The position numbers and the translations under genes are program-made. 51,197 nucleotides of DNA from a bacterium. GTDB taxonomy: Bacteria > Chloroflexota > Dormibacteria > Dormibacterales > Dormibacteraceae. This document shows positions 7,715 through 21,204 of the stretch, piece by piece; within the stretch, counting starts at the first letter, position 1; each line of letters opens with the position of its first letter. The stretch is from the NCBI GenBank assembly GCA_902812395.1, contig CADDZO010000002.1, positions 1 to 51,197 on the forward strand, given 5' to 3'. The notes beneath the pieces were generated by a model, which saw nothing but the letters and a program-made list of their open reading frames with translations, made no database searches and was not told the DNA's origin.

Positions 7715-9342
7715 GGGCGTTGCCGGTCATCAGCTCCGCCCTGGAGGGCGCGGTCCGGGAGCTCGGGGTGGAGCAGCCGCCCAACCCGGAGCTGATCCGC
7801 GCCCGCAACCCCGAGTACGGGGATTACTCCAGCTCGGTGGCGATGAAGCTGGCCCGCCTGCTGCGGCAGCCTCCGCCCCAGATCGCTGCCCGGTTGGCCC
7901 GGCGGCTGGAGCTGGAGCCAGCCTCGGCCGAGGCGGTAGGCGGCTACCTCAACTTCCGCCTTCGCACCTCCTGGCTCCAGGCCCTGGTCCGCAGCGCCGC
8001 AGCCGACGAGGGGTACGGCTCCAGCGAGCTCGGGGCGGGGGAGCGGTTGCAGGTGGAGTTCGTCAGCACCAACCCGACCGGTCCCCTGCACATCGGTCAC
8101 GGTCGCGGTGCCATCCTCGGCGACGTGCTCTGCCGGCTGCTCGACTTCACGGGGCACCGAACAGAGCGCGAGTACTACGTCAACGACTACGGCACCCAGG
8201 CCCAGAAGTTCGGTGCCTCACTGCTGGCCAGGCTGCGGGGGGAGGAGCCGCCCGAGGGCGGGTACACGGGCGAGTACGTGATCGAGCTGGCCCAGGCCGC
8301 CCGCCGCGACCTTCCCGGGGTGGAGGCCAGGCCCGAGCCGGAGGCGGTGGCAGCGCTGGCCGAGTACGGCGCGGCCCGGATGGTGGAGCGTTTCCGGGCC
8401 ACGCTTGGCCGCATTGGGGTGCGCTACGACCGCTGGTTCTCCGAGCGCTCGCTCTGGGAGCGAGGGACTGCTCCAGCCGCGATCGAGCGGCTTCGCCAGC
8501 GGGGGTATCTGAAGCAGGCCGAGGGTGCGGTCTGGTTCGCGCCCGGGGAGGAGGAGGCGGGCGAGGAGGTCGAGGATCGGGTGATCTTCCGCCGGGACGG
8601 CAGCCACACCTACCTCGCGTCGGACATCGGGTACCTGGTCGACCGCTTCCTGGAGCGTGGCTATCGGCGCGTGATCGAGGTCTGGGGCGCCGACCACCAC
8701 GGCTATGTGCCCCGGATGAAGGCGGTCGCGCGGGCGCTGGGCATCGATCCCGAGCGGCTGGTCGTGATCTTGATCCAGATGGTCACCCTCAAAGAGGGGA
8801 GAATGTCGAAGCGGCAGGGCCGGTTCGTCTCGCTGGACGAGCTGGTGGACCGACTGGGCGTCGACGCGCTCCGTTACTTCTATCTGCTCCGCTCCCCCGA
8901 GGCCCCGATGGAGATCGACCCCGCGCTGGCCACCGCCCAGCGGTTCGACAACCCCGTGTACTACGCCCAGTACGCCCATGCCCGGCTTTTCAACGTCGAG
9001 CGCACCGCTGTCGAGACCCACCCCGGGCTGCCCGCCGACGCCGACGTCTCGCTCCTGCAGCTGCCCTGGGAGCTGGCGCTGGCGCGGGAGATCTCGTTCT
9101 GGCCGGACACGGTCGAGCAGGCCGCCCGGCTGCTGGAGCCGCACCGCCTCCCCTACTACGTGCACCAGCTGGCCGAGGCCGTCCATGCCTTTTACAACGC
9201 CGGCAACGAGGACCCCGCGCTCCGAGTGGTGGTGCCCGACCCCGCCCTCACCCGCGCCCGTCTGGAGCTCTGCCGGGCCGCGCGGAACACGCTCCGGCTG
9301 GCCCTGGGCCTGATGGGGGTGGCCGCCCCCGAGCGCATGTAG
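7711..9342 (+). CDS. argS: Arginyl-tRNA synthetase
   Basis: 543 residues from the ATG at 7711; a GTG at 7705 would add two. Class I aminoacyl-tRNA synthetase charging tRNA-Arg. The HIGH motif lies in NPTGPLHIGHGRGA (about 125-138) and the KMSKS equivalent in KEGRMSKRQGRF. The N-terminal Arg-specific additional domain and the C-terminal DALR anticodon-binding domain (YYVHQLAEAVHAFYNA) are present. The conserved YVNDYGTQ follows HIGH. The ATG overlaps the stop of the HtrA-like gene, and a metallo-hydrolase follows after 25 bp. Length and motifs are normal, so it should be functional. Confidence 0.97.
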   Translation: MRALPVISSALEGAVRELGVEQPPNPELIRARNPEYGDYSSSVAMKLARLLRQPPPQIAARLARRLELEPASAEAVGGYLNFRLRTSWLQALVRSAAADEGYGSSELGAGERLQVEFVSTNPTGPLHIGHGRGAILGDVLCRLLDFTGHRTEREYYVNDYGTQAQKFGASLLARLRGEEPPEGGYTGEYVIELAQAARRDLPGVEARPEPEAVAALAEYGAARMVERFRATLGRIGVRYDRWFSERSLWERGTAPAAIERLRQRGYLKQAEGAVWFAPGEEEAGEEVEDRVIFRRDGSHTYLASDIGYLVDRFLERGYRRVIEVWGADHHGYVPRMKAVARALGIDPERLVVILIQMVTLKEGRMSKRQGRFVSLDELVDRLGVDALRYFYLLRSPEAPMEIDPALATAQRFDNPVYYAQYAHARLFNVERTAVETHPGLPADADVSLLQLPWELALAREISFWPDTVEQAARLLEPHRLPYYVHQLAEAVHAFYNAGNEDPALRVVVPDPALTRARLELCRAARNTLRLALGLMGVAAPERM

Positions 9343-9367
9343 CCGACACCGCAGGAGGATCGACGCC

Positions 9368-12659
<3,292 letters not shown>

Positions 12660-12693
12660 GCCGGGCAGGGGACGGCCGACCGTCAGCTGGCCG

Positions 12694-12719
12694 TGCGGTG
12701 CCCACCTGGGGCAGCCGCA
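12694..12719 (+). terminator. Terminator hairpin of the pyrG-glpX unit
   Basis: TGCGG (12694-12698) pairs with CCGCA (12715-12719) and TGCCC (12699-12703) with GGGCA (12709-12713), with one bulged G and loop ACCTG. A weaker stem ACGGCC/GGCCGT (12672-12694) precedes it. No T-tract. Confidence 0.55.
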
Positions 12720-12915
12720 ACTAGGAACCATGCCGCCGGCCGAGCCGTCTTTCTCGCCGCCCGGAGACCGGGCCACGAGGGGCCCGGGCTCCAGGACGAC
12801 GTGGGCCCAGGCCGGTACGAGGTCGGGATCGCCATCTGCCGGAGGCCAGATCGTCAGGGTTCGCGGCTCGGGAGCTGCTGATCCATTTCACAGGTTCGCT
12901 CCCTACCGTCCTGGG

Positions 12916-12921
12916 TATGCT
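12916..12921 (+). promoter_or_regulatory. -10 element of the M50 protease gene
   Basis: TATGCT, 15 bases before the ATG at 12937. The rest of the 12660-12936 spacer holds only the terminator hairpin and no recognisable gene. Confidence 0.4.
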
Positions 12922-12936
12922 CCAGTCGGAAAAGGA

Positions 12937-13818
12937 ATGAGTTCGCTGCCGCCGTTTGGACCACCGCCTCCGTACGTCCCGCCGGGTCGCGAGCCGGGCT
13001 ACGATCCCTGGGACGGCTATTACCGACCGGCTTCGCGCCCTCCGCCCAGACGGGTGCGGGCGCGGCGGGGCGGGCTGCTGGGCGGCCTGCTGGCGCTGCT
13101 CAGCGCCATCTACGCCTACGGCAAGTACGCGCTGCTGTTCGTCAGCAAGTTTGGTGTGCTGAAGACTCTGATCACGCTCGCCATCAGCTTCGGCATCTAC
13201 GCCCAGTTCTTCGGCCCGTGGTTCGCGCTGGGTCTGGTCCTGATGATCCTGGTCCACGAGATGGGACACGTGCTGGAGATCCGGCGCCAGGGGATGCGAG
13301 CGACGGCACCGCTGTTCATCCCCTTTTTCGGCGCTGCCATCTTCCAGCGCTCCCACCCCGCCGACGCCCTGAAGCAGGCCCAGATCGGGATCGCGGGACC
13401 CATCGCCGGCACCATCGGAGCCACCGCGGCCTTCGTCCTGTACGGCAGCACCCACTGGCCGCCGTTGCTGGTCTGGGCCCTGGTCGGCTTCTACGTCAAC
13501 CTGTTCAACCTGATCCCGGTGGGGATGCTGGACGGCGGCTGGATCATGGGCGCCGTTTCGAAGTGGTTCCAGGTGCTGGGGCTGTCGGTGCTGGTGGTGG
13601 CGATCTTCGTCATCCACGTCAACCCGGTGATCCTGATCATCGTCCTGATCAGCATCCCGGCCATCATCGATCGGTTCCGCAACGACCGGTCGCCGTACTA
13701 CCAGTCGGTCCCCTGGGGCGCCCGGCTGGCCATGGGTGCGGCCTGGTTGTTCCTGGTCGGCTACCTCGCCTTCGCCACCTATCAGACCACCCAGCTTCTC
13801 TCCACGACCGTCGGGTAG
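12937..13818 (+). CDS. Site-2 protease family (M50) membrane peptidase
   Basis: 293 residues from ATG 12937; the 69 upstream in-frame codons have no family-like character. A Pro/Tyr/Arg-rich cytoplasmic N-terminus (about 1-45) is followed by several membrane segments. The zinc motif HEMGH lies at [15 protein letters not shown] (about 108-122), and the second M50 motif with its Asp ligand at [13 protein letters not shown] (about 190-202). M50 proteases cut substrates within the membrane, often to release regulators. No partner (anti-sigma factor or PDZ domain) is fused or adjacent, so the substrate is unknown. Its TAG stop doubles as the start of the rpmE -10 box. Confidence 0.85.
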   Translation: MSSLPPFGPPPPYVPPGREPGYDPWDGYYRPASRPPPRRVRARRGGLLGGLLALLSAIYAYGKYALLFVSKFGVLKTLITLAISFGIYAQFFGPWFALGLVLMILVHEMGHVLEIRRQGMRATAPLFIPFFGAAIFQRSHPADALKQAQIGIAGPIAGTIGATAAFVLYGSTHWPPLLVWALVGFYVNLFNLIPVGMLDGGWIMGAVSKWFQVLGLSVLVVAIFVIHVNPVILIIVLISIPAIIDRFRNDRSPYYQSVPWGARLAMGAAWLFLVGYLAFATYQTTQLLSTTVG

Positions 13819-13821
13819 ACT
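13816..13821 (+). promoter_or_regulatory. -10 element of the rpmE operon
   Basis: TAGACT. Its first three bases are the stop codon of the M50 gene. The rpmE ATG lies 61 bases downstream, giving a leader of about 55 nt. Confidence 0.5.
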
Positions 13822-13882
13822 GAACTGTCCATCCGGGAATGCTCGCCCGCAGTTCCCGGTTGGGAGTGGAGTCTGCAAGAGC

Positions 13883-14095
13883 ATGAAGCCCAACATCCAT
13901 CCGACCTTCTACGAGGACGCGGTCGTCACCTGCGGTTGCGGCAACACGTTCACGACCGGTTCGACGGTCAAAGAGCTGAAGACCGAGGTGTGCTCGGTCT
14001 GCCATCCGTTCTACACAGGCACCCAGCGCATCGTCGACACCGGCGGCCAGGTCGAGCGCTACCGGAAGCGGGCAGCCAGAGCGCGGCAGCGCTAG
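13883..14095 (+). CDS. rpmE: Ribosomal protein bL31
   Basis: 70 residues. Large-subunit ribosomal protein of the zinc-binding (C+) type: it begins [17 protein letters not shown] and has the metal cysteines in CGCGNTF and [10 protein letters not shown]. Basic C-terminal tail. The ATG at 13883 gives the family's exact N-terminus, while an upstream in-frame start would add 49 foreign residues. It is the first gene of a run with DUF1385, prfA, prmC and tsaC, a conserved order in many Gram-positive-type and Chloroflexota genomes. Confidence 0.97.
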   Translation: MKPNIHPTFYEDAVVTCGCGNTFTTGSTVKELKTEVCSVCHPFYTGTQRIVDTGGQVERYRKRAARARQR

Positions 14096-14106
14096 AGAGC
14101 ACCGCA

Positions 14107-15072
14107 GTGGCGGTCGCGGGCGGGCTGCAGGGAGGCTCAGGGCGCCTGGCCACGAACACCCCGCCGCCCGGCGGCTTCTCCTACGGTGGCCAGGCGGTGC
14201 TGGAGGGAGTGATGATGCGGGGCCGCCACCGGTATGCGGTGGCCGTACGGCTCCCCCAGAGTGGAGAGATCGTCGTCCACCGGGGCGAGCTGCGATCCCC
14301 CCTCTACCGCCATCCGTTCTGGCGGCTGCCGTTCGTGCGCGGGCTGGCGATGGTGGCCGAGCAGCTGCACCTGGGCATGCGCAGCCTGATCTGGGCGACA
14401 CGGGTCAACGCCGGCGCCCAGGACGTGGAGATCGGCGCCCGGGAGATCGGCATATCCCTGGCGGTGGCAGTGGTGCTGTCGGTCGGGATCTTCTTCGGGT
14501 TGCCCCTGCTCGGCGCCGGGCTCGCCGTCCACCGCTCGGGCTCGTTTGGGTTCGTCCTGGTCGAGGCCCTGGTCCGGATCTGCCTCGTGGTTGGCTACCT
14601 GCTGCTGATGGGCCTGCTCCCGGACGTGCGCCGCCTGTTCCAGTACCACGGAGCCGAGCACAAGGCCATCAACGCCCTGGAGGCCGGCTGGCCCCTCGAC
14701 CCGGAGCACGTTCGCCCGGCCAGCACCCTCCACCCCCGCTGCGGGACCGGCTTCTTGCTGGTCGTGCTGGTGGCGAGCCTGCTCGTCTTCAGCCTGATCG
14801 CTGTCCTCAATCCCAACTGGGTGGGGGTGGTGGTGTCGCGCTTGGTCGGCATTCCGGTGGTGGCGACGCTGGCCTACGAGGCGATCCGCTGGCTGGCTCG
14901 GCATCGTCGCAGGCGGGTGGCGTGGGCGCTGCTGCAGCCGGTGCTGGCCACCCAGCGATTGACCACTCGTGAGCCCGACGAGGGCATGCTGGAGGTTGCG
15001 ATCGCGGCGCTGGAGGCGGCGCGCGAGGACGAACCGGTCCTGACGCTGGAAGCGGCGGGGGCGACGGCGTGA
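14107..15072 (+). CDS. DUF1385 family membrane protein
   Basis: 321 residues from GTG 14107, 11 bp after rpmE. It starts with the family signature [16 protein letters not shown] and has the conserved [17 protein letters not shown] (about 180-196) and [11 protein letters not shown] (about 210-220). Three to four membrane segments lie in the middle. Function is unknown (Bacillus YqhQ family), and the gene is usually next to prfA, as here. Its stop overlaps the prfA GTG by four bases. Confidence 0.92.
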   Translation: MAVAGGLQGGSGRLATNTPPPGGFSYGGQAVLEGVMMRGRHRYAVAVRLPQSGEIVVHRGELRSPLYRHPFWRLPFVRGLAMVAEQLHLGMRSLIWATRVNAGAQDVEIGAREIGISLAVAVVLSVGIFFGLPLLGAGLAVHRSGSFGFVLVEALVRICLVVGYLLLMGLLPDVRRLFQYHGAEHKAINALEAGWPLDPEHVRPASTLHPRCGTGFLLVVLVASLLVFSLIAVLNPNWVGVVVSRLVGIPVVATLAYEAIRWLARHRRRRVAWALLQPVLATQRLTTREPDEGMLEVAIAALEAAREDEPVLTLEAAGATA

Positions 15073-16154
15073 TCGACCGCCTCGAGGCGGTGGCCCGCCA
15101 CTACCGGGAGCTGGAGGAGGAGATGGCTCGGCCCGAGGCCCTCGGTGACCCCCAGCGGCTGGCCGCGCTGGGCAGGGAGCTGCGCGAGCTCCAGCCCTTG
15201 GCCGAGGGCTACGAGCAGCTGGTCCGGGTGCGCCAGGAGGCGGAGGAGGCCCGCCAGTTGCTTCGGCAGGAGCACGAGCCGCAGATGCAGGAGTTCCTGC
15301 GCGCCGAGGAGCGGATGGCCGAGCAGCGTGCCGCCGACCTGGAAGAGCGGCTGCGCGACCTGCTCCTGCCGCGCGACCCCAACGACGAGCGGGACGTGAT
15401 CGTCGAGATCCAAGCCGCAGAGGGAGGCCAGGAGGCGGCCCTGTTCGCGGCCGATCTCTTCCGCATGTACTGCCGGTGGGCCGACACCAAGGGCTGGCGG
15501 ATCGAGGTGCTGGACGTCCAGGAGACGGGCATCGGCGGCTACGACAAGATCGAGTTCGAGGTGCATGGCCGCGGGGCGTACTCCCAGCTCAAGTTCGAGG
15601 GCGGGGTGCACCGCGTCCAGCGGGTCCCGGAGACCGAGAACCAGGGCCGTATCCACACATCGGCGGCGACGGTGGCCGTACTCCCCGAGCCGGATGAGGT
15701 CGAGGTCGACCTGCCGGAGCGGGACCTGAAGATCGAGACCTCGACCTCGACCGGGCCCGGCGGGCAGAGCGTCAACACCACCTACTCGGCAGTCCGCATC
15801 ACCCACCTGCCGACCGGGATGGTGGTCTCGATCCAGGACGAGAAGTCCCAGCTCAAGAATCGGGAAAAGGCGCTCCGGATCCTGCGCGCTCGCCTCTACG
15901 AGCGCAAGCTGGCGGAACAGCACGCTGAGATCGACCGACAGCGCCGCTCGATGGTCCGCGGCGGGAACCGCTCGGAGAAGATCCGGACCTACAACTTCAA
16001 GGAGAACCGGGTCACCGACCATCGCATCAACCTCACCCTCTACAAGCTGGACCGGGTGCTAGCCGGTGAGCTCGACGACCTGATCACGCCGCTGGCGGCG
16101 GCCGACAGGGAGGCACGGCTGGCCGAGGCCCGTGCCGCCGCTCCGCGGACGTGA
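15069..16154 (+). CDS. prfA: Peptide chain release factor 1
   Basis: 361 residues. Releases finished peptides at UAA and UAG stops. The catalytic GGQ is at [13 protein letters not shown] (about 232-244). The conserved [15 protein letters not shown] and [12 protein letters not shown] segments are present, as is the C-terminal [20 protein letters not shown]. The GTG start overlaps the DUF1385 stop, and its stop overlaps prmC by four bases, so the factor is co-translated with the methyltransferase that modifies its GGQ glutamine. Confidence 0.97.
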   Translation: MIDRLEAVARHYRELEEEMARPEALGDPQRLAALGRELRELQPLAEGYEQLVRVRQEAEEARQLLRQEHEPQMQEFLRAEERMAEQRAADLEERLRDLLLPRDPNDERDVIVEIQAAEGGQEAALFAADLFRMYCRWADTKGWRIEVLDVQETGIGGYDKIEFEVHGRGAYSQLKFEGGVHRVQRVPETENQGRIHTSAATVAVLPEPDEVEVDLPERDLKIETSTSTGPGGQSVNTTYSAVRITHLPTGMVVSIQDEKSQLKNREKALRILRARLYERKLAEQHAEIDRQRRSMVRGGNRSEKIRTYNFKENRVTDHRINLTLYKLDRVLAGELDDLITPLAAADREARLAEARAAAPRT

Positions 16155-17011
16155 GCACGCGACCGGTCCGGATAGCGGCGGCAGTGCGGCTGACCCTGCT
16201 CGAGGTGCTGCGGCGCGCGGCCGGCTACCTGGAGAGCCACGGGTCCACCTCGCCGCGGCTGGATGCCGAGATCCTGCTTGCCCATGCCCTCGGGGTGCGG
16301 CGCCTGGACCTCTACCTCCAGTTCGATCGCCCTCTGGTCGATTCAGAGCTGGCTGCCTACCGCCAGCTCTGCGCAGCCCGGGGGCGCGGCCAGCCGGTCG
16401 CATATCTGGTCGGGCGAAGGGAGTTCATGAAGCTGGAGTTCGGGGTCACCCCGGACGTGCTGGTACCCAACCCGGACACCGAGGTGCTGGTGGAGCGGGC
16501 GGTGGCCTGGGCGCGCCCACGGGGTGAGGTGCGGGTGGCCGATGTGGGGACCGGCAGCGGTTGCATCGCGGTGGCCGTGGCCACGTACGTACCCGAGGCC
16601 ACGGTCTGGGCCAGCGACATCGACGCGCGTGCCCTGGCAGTGGCGGAGCGCAATGTCCGGGCCCATGGCCTTGAGGGACGAGTGCACCTGGTCAGGGGCG
16701 ACCTGCTGGAGCCGCTCCCGGGCCAGTTCGACCTGATCTGCGCCAACCTGCCCTACGTGGCCGAGGGGACGCCGCTGCCGCCCGAGGTGCTGGCCCAGCC
16801 GCGGCAGGCCCTCTTCGCCCCCGACCGCGGGACCGCCCTGGTCCGACGCCTGCTGGCCCAGGCACCTGCACGCCTGGCGGCGCGGGGTGCGGTCCTGGTC
16901 GAGATCGATCCCGGCCAGGCCGACAGCTTCGACCTCGCTGGCTATGCTGGCCACCGCTTCCACCATGATCTGGGCGGAAGGGTCCGGGTCCTGGAAGCAT
17001 GGATCGGTTGA
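16151..17011 (+). CDS. prmC: Release factor glutamine methyltransferase
   Basis: 286 residues. Transfers a methyl group from SAM to the Gln of the release-factor GGQ loop. The SAM-binding motif is [16 protein letters not shown] (about 130-145) and the substrate-Gln motif is CANLPYV (about 197-203), with Leu in place of the first Pro of NPPY, a tolerated variant. The N-terminal helical domain ([15 protein letters not shown]) is intact. It is coupled to prfA upstream and overlaps the next gene by 13 bp. Confidence 0.95.
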   Translation: MSTRPVRIAAAVRLTLLEVLRRAAGYLESHGSTSPRLDAEILLAHALGVRRLDLYLQFDRPLVDSELAAYRQLCAARGRGQPVAYLVGRREFMKLEFGVTPDVLVPNPDTEVLVERAVAWARPRGEVRVADVGTGSGCIAVAVATYVPEATVWASDIDARALAVAERNVRAHGLEGRVHLVRGDLLEPLPGQFDLICANLPYVAEGTPLPPEVLAQPRQALFAPDRGTALVRRLLAQAPARLAARGAVLVEIDPGQADSFDLAGYAGHRFHHDLGGRVRVLEAWIG

Positions 17012-18543
17012 GGCCGGACGCGGCCGGCTTGGCCCGGGCAACGCAGTTGTTGCGCCAAGGGGAGGTGATCGCGTTCCCCACCGACACCGTCTACGGGCTG
17101 GCCGCCCTTGCCCGCGACCGGAGGGCCCGTCAGCGCATCTACGAGATCAAGGGCCGGCCCAGCTCCCAACCGTTGATCGCGATGGTCGCCGACGCGGATC
17201 GACTCGAGGGGTTGGTGCAAGTGGACGAACGGGCCCGAGCCTTCATGCGGCGCTGGTGGCCAGGTCCGTTGACCCTGGTCCTGCCCACCGTCGAGGCCGC
17301 AACCCTGGGGGTGCGGATTCCCGACCACCCCGTCGCCCTGGCCCTGCTGCGGGCCGCGGGCGAGCCGCTGGCGACCACCAGTGCCAACTCCAGCGGGCAA
17401 CCGCCGGCCATCACCGCGGATGAGGCAGCCCTACCTGGGGTGGCCGCAGTGTTGGACGGCGGTCGGGCGCCTGGAGGCGTCGCCTCGACGGTGCTCTCGT
17501 TGGCGGGCCCGGATGCGGAGGTGTTACGGGAGGGGCCGGTGGGAAAGGACGAGGCCTACCTGTTCGAGCTGGCGTTCAAGTTCCGGGCCTTCGCGGAGCG
17601 GGAGGTCGTGGCCACGTCGCCCCTCTATGCCGCCATCTGTCGGGCGGTGGCGGACCGGCCGGATGTCCTGTCCCTGCTTTTGGGGGCGACCGGGGGCCAG
17701 CGTCGTCCAAACCTCCTCCTCGCGGCCGTCCACTACCTCTTGCTCCAGGGCGGGGATGGGGAGCTGGCCCGCTACTACCCCAGCCTGGGTGGGACCCGGC
17801 GGCCGGACGCAGCCTGCGGTGAGCTGTTCGCGGAGTTCGCGCTTGCCCATCGGGTGGAGGTGGAGGCGCTGATCCGATCGCGCCGCATCCAGACCAATGA
17901 GGTGGGCCGCTGCACCGGCCTGCTGCTGGCCCTCGGCCTGTTGGCCGAACCCCTGGCCTTGATCGACGTCGGGGCCAGCGCTGGTCTCAACCTCAACCTG
18001 GACCGCTATGGGTACGACTACGGTGAACACGGCTGCCTGACCGGCGAGGAGGCAGCGCCCGTGCTTCGGTGCCAGGTCCGGCGTGGCCAGCCGCCCGTGC
18101 CCGCCCACATCCCGCGGATCTGCTGGCGGGTGGGGATCGACCTGGCCCCGCTCGATCCCGCCGACGCAGCCACCGGCCGCTGGCTCGACGCGCTGATTTG
18201 GCCCGAGCACATCGAGCGGCGCCAGACCCTGCGCCAGGCGCTGGCGGTGGCGCGGCGGCATCCGGTGGAGGTCCGGTGCGGCGATGCCGTGGAGCTGCTC
18301 CCCGTGGTGGTAGCCGAGGCACCGAAGGGCGCCACGCTAGTCGTGACCCACGCCAACACGTTGGCCTACTTCTCGATCTCGCAGCGCCTGCGCCTGGCTG
18401 AGCTCTGCCACCAGGCGAGGGCTGCGGTCGTGTCCTTGGAGGGAGAGCCGGGCCAGCCCTGGCACCGCAACCTCCTCCAACTCGATGGCCGGACTCTGGC
18501 CATCTGCGATCCACACGGCGCCTGGATCGAGTGGACCGAGTAG
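16999..18543 (+). CDS. TsaC/Sua5 threonylcarbamoyl-AMP synthase fused to DUF2332
   Basis: 514 residues in one uninterrupted frame. Residues 1 to about 182 are a YrdC/TsaC domain that makes threonylcarbamoyl-AMP for tRNA t6A37. They carry AFPTDTVYGLAAL, EIKGRPSSQPLIAMV, PGPLTLVLP and ATTSANSSGQPP, and end at the normal TsaC terminus VLREGPV. Residues about 188 to 514 form a full DUF2332 domain: SPLYAAICRAVADRPDVL, RRIQTNEVGRCTGLLLAL, VGASAGLNLNLDRYGYDY, WLDALIWPEHIERRQTL and a C-terminal HANTLAYFS segment. DUF2332 resembles SAM-binding methyltransferase folds but has no known function. The usual two-domain Sua5 partner is a different domain. The ATG overlaps prmC by 13 bp. Confidence 0.9.
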   Translation: MDRLRPDAAGLARATQLLRQGEVIAFPTDTVYGLAALARDRRARQRIYEIKGRPSSQPLIAMVADADRLEGLVQVDERARAFMRRWWPGPLTLVLPTVEAATLGVRIPDHPVALALLRAAGEPLATTSANSSGQPPAITADEAALPGVAAVLDGGRAPGGVASTVLSLAGPDAEVLREGPVGKDEAYLFELAFKFRAFAEREVVATSPLYAAICRAVADRPDVLSLLLGATGGQRRPNLLLAAVHYLLLQGGDGELARYYPSLGGTRRPDAACGELFAEFALAHRVEVEALIRSRRIQTNEVGRCTGLLLALGLLAEPLALIDVGASAGLNLNLDRYGYDYGEHGCLTGEEAAPVLRCQVRRGQPPVPAHIPRICWRVGIDLAPLDPADAATGRWLDALIWPEHIERRQTLRQALAVARRHPVEVRCGDAVELLPVVVAEAPKGATLVVTHANTLAYFSISQRLRLAELCHQARAAVVSLEGEPGQPWHRNLLQLDGRTLAICDPHGAWIEWTE

Positions 18544-18705
18544 CCAGCAATTCCTGCGGTTCCAGCCTGACGCTGGGACGCCCATGCCTGCCGGCCCTCC
18601 TTGACCGACCGCGCCGGGCCGGGGGGCGGGTCTGGCGCTCGGTACCGGCACATGCCGGCTTGCCGGCAGGTCCTCTCGCCTGGTTCGGCGAGCGCCCACC
18701 CAAGC

Positions 18706-18711
18706 TAGGAT
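18706..18711 (+). promoter_or_regulatory. -10 element for a leaderless glyA message
   Basis: TAGGAT ends six bases before the GTG at 18718, the distance expected for transcription starting at the start codon. The rest of the 174-bp spacer shows no gene. Confidence 0.6.
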
Positions 18712-18717
18712 TCGGCT

Positions 18718-20004
18718 GTGGCGCTGGGTGAACCGGTGATGCTCGGTTTCCGGGTCCTCGACCGGACTGACCCCACCGTGGCCGAGTTGATCCGGCGCGA
18801 GTACCGGCGCCAGCGGCAGACGCTCGAGCTGATCCCCTCCGAGAACTTGGCCAGTCCCGCCATTCTGGAGGCGCTCGGCACCCTGCTCACCAACAAGTAC
18901 GCGGAGGGCTACCCCGGCCGCCGCTACTACGGCGGCTGCGAGGTCATGGACGAGATCGAGTCCCTGGCGCAGGAACGGGCTCGAACACTCTTCGCCTGCG
19001 CCTATGCCAATGTCCAGCCCCACTCTGGGAGCCAGGCCAACGCGGCCGTCTACTCGGCCATCTGCCGCCCCGGCGATCGGGTAATGGGGATGGACCTGGC
19101 CGCCGGCGGGCATTTGACCCACGGCAGCCCGGCCAACTTCAGCGGCAAGCTCTACGAGATCCACAGTTACGGCGTCGATCGCGAGACGGAGATGATCGAC
19201 TACGAGCAGGTCCGGCGCCAGGCCCAGGAGGTCCGGCCACGGATGCTGCTGGTCGGCTACTCGGCCTATCCCCGCCGGATCGACTTCACCCGCATGCGCG
19301 AGATCGCGGACGAGGTGGGGGCGGTGATGGTGACCGACATGGCCCACTTCGCCGGCCTGGTCGCAGCTGGCGTCCACCCCTCGCCGATCCCGCACTCCCA
19401 CGTGGTCACCACCACCACCCAGAAGACGCTGCGTGGGGCCTGGGGAGGACTCATTCTCTCGGACGACGAGCGCTGGTTCAAGCCGCTGGACTCGGCCCTG
19501 TTCCCGGGAACTCAGGGCGGTCCGTTGATGCACGCGATCGCAGCCAAGGCGGTCTGCTTCCGGGAGGCGATGCAGCCGGCGTTCCGCGACTACGCCCGGC
19601 GTGTCCTGGAGAATGCCCAGGCCCTGGCCCAGCGGCTACTGGAGCGCGGCCTCCGGCTGGTCAGCGGCGGCACCGACAACCACCTGATGCTGATCGACCT
19701 CCGCCCGCTGGGACTCCGGGGCCGCCAGGTCCAGGACGTGGCCGACCGGCTGGGCATCACTCTCAACCGCAACGCCATCCCCTTCGACGAGGCCTCGCCC
19801 TTCAATCCCAGCGGCCTGCGCCTGGGCACCCCCAACGTCACCACGCGGGGCATGGGGGTGGCGGAGATGGCGGAGGTCGGAGACTGCATTGCCGACCTGC
19901 TCTGGGCGCTGGCCGAACAGCGAGGTGAGGCGGCACTGGACGCCGTCCGAGAGCGCACACTGGACCTCACCAACCGCTTCCCGCTACCCTACGAGCTCGC
20001 ATAG
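18718..20004 (+). CDS. glyA: Serine hydroxymethyltransferase
   Basis: 428 residues. PLP enzyme interconverting serine and glycine and loading one-carbon units on tetrahydrofolate. Conserved segments include [56 protein letters not shown] and the PLP lysine K236 in [14 protein letters not shown]. The last motif normally reads HKTLRGPRGG, so the His before the lysine is Gln235 and Pro-Arg is Ala-Trp; activity may be altered. Leaderless start at GTG 18718. The position after tsaC and before a WecA-like gene and the atp operon is a common arrangement. Confidence 0.93.
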   Translation: MALGEPVMLGFRVLDRTDPTVAELIRREYRRQRQTLELIPSENLASPAILEALGTLLTNKYAEGYPGRRYYGGCEVMDEIESLAQERARTLFACAYANVQPHSGSQANAAVYSAICRPGDRVMGMDLAAGGHLTHGSPANFSGKLYEIHSYGVDRETEMIDYEQVRRQAQEVRPRMLLVGYSAYPRRIDFTRMREIADEVGAVMVTDMAHFAGLVAAGVHPSPIPHSHVVTTTTQKTLRGAWGGLILSDDERWFKPLDSALFPGTQGGPLMHAIAAKAVCFREAMQPAFRDYARRVLENAQALAQRLLERGLRLVSGGTDNHLMLIDLRPLGLRGRQVQDVADRLGITLNRNAIPFDEASPFNPSGLRLGTPNVTTRGMGVAEMAEVGDCIADLLWALAEQRGEAALDAVRERTLDLTNRFPLPYELA

Positions 20005-20049
20005 GCGGCAGAGCAACCATTTCTCGGCCCGTCCGTTGCAGGTATTGAG

Positions 20050-21204
20050 GTGCTGGTCACCATCTTCGATCCCAACAACCCGGGACCTGACTTCTTCAGC
20101 CAGCGGTTCCTCGACGAGGTGGTGCACAATGTCGCCCCGGCGGTCTGGCCCACCGTCGTGGCCCTGGCGGCAGCGATCGTGCTGACCCCGCTGGCCGCGC
20201 TACTTGCCCACCGGATTGGCTTCCTTGCCTTCCCACGTGAGCGCGACATCCACTCCCACCCGGTTCCCTACCTGGGCGGAGCCGCGATGTACCTGGCCTT
20301 CGCCATCTCCAGCCTGCTCTTCCTGCGCCAGGACCCGGTGGTACCTGGTCTCCTCGTCCTGGGCGGCATCACCACCGCCATCCTTGCCCTCGACGATCGC
20401 TTCGGGATCCCGGCCCTGGTCAAGCTGGGGATCCAGATCGCGATCGCGGTGGTGGCGGTGCTGGTCTTCGGCTTCGGCATCCACTTCGTGTTCTTGCCCC
20501 TGATCCACATCCGCAACCTGGGCCTGTTCGTGCTCCCCGTGACCGTGGTCTGGATCGTGGGCATGCAGAACACCGTCAACCTCCTCGACGGCCTCGACGG
20601 CCTGGCCGCCGGAGTGGTGGCAGTGGTCGCCTTGGTCCTGCTGGTGGCGGCCACGGACAAGCCCAGCCTGGCCAGCGAGGTGGCGCTCTCGGGAGCCCTG
20701 GCCGGGGCCTGCATCGGCTTCTTGCTCTTCAACTTTTATCCTGCCCGGATCTTCATGGGCGACTCCGGCGCCCACTTCCTGGGCCTGGCCGTGGCCCTGC
20801 TGGCGGTGGTAGGGGTGGCCAAGATCGCGGTCACCGCCGCCCTGGTGGTACCCGTGCTGGCGATGGCCGTGCCGATCGTGGATACTGCGATTGCGATCGT
20901 GCGGCGCCGACGGAGCGGGCAGCCCATCGCCCACGCCGATACCCGTCACCTGCACCACCGGCTGCTCCAGCTCGGCCTCAACCAGCGCGAGGTCTGCCTG
21001 CTCTTCTACTGCTCGACTGGCATTCTGGGTGCCATCGGCCTTACCGTCTTCGGGCATCGTCGAATCCTGGCCGTGGCGATGGTGCTGATGGTGGTAGTGC
21101 TCTCGACCGTCCTCGGCGAACGCCTGCGGGCCTCGCGGCGCACCGTCCCACTGCCATTTGACCGCGTCTTCCGCCTCCTGCTCCAGGGTCGGGCCGTTCG
21201 GTAG
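20050..21204 (+). CDS. WecA/TagO-like undecaprenyl-phosphate sugar-1-phosphate transferase
   Basis: 384 residues, polytopic (about ten membrane segments). Member of the MraY/WecA family that moves a sugar-1-phosphate (usually GlcNAc-1-P) from UDP-sugar to undecaprenyl phosphate, the first step of surface glycan or wall-polymer assembly. Visible motifs: HPVPYLGGAAMYLAF, the LDDRFGIP Asp pair, NTVNLLDGLDGLAAG, FIFMGDSG-like ARIFMGDSGAHFLG, and the WecA-type loop DTRHLHHRLLQLG. GTG start, 45 bp after glyA. The stop codon forms part of the atp promoter. The WecA-type HLHH loop favours WecA/TagO over MraY. Confidence 0.93.
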   Translation: MLVTIFDPNNPGPDFFSQRFLDEVVHNVAPAVWPTVVALAAAIVLTPLAALLAHRIGFLAFPRERDIHSHPVPYLGGAAMYLAFAISSLLFLRQDPVVPGLLVLGGITTAILALDDRFGIPALVKLGIQIAIAVVAVLVFGFGIHFVFLPLIHIRNLGLFVLPVTVVWIVGMQNTVNLLDGLDGLAAGVVAVVALVLLVAATDKPSLASEVALSGALAGACIGFLLFNFYPARIFMGDSGAHFLGLAVALLAVVGVAKIAVTAALVVPVLAMAVPIVDTAIAIVRRRRSGQPIAHADTRHLHHRLLQLGLNQREVCLLFYCSTGILGAIGLTVFGHRRILAVAMVLMVVVLSTVLGERLRASRRTVPLPFDRVFRLLLQGRAVR

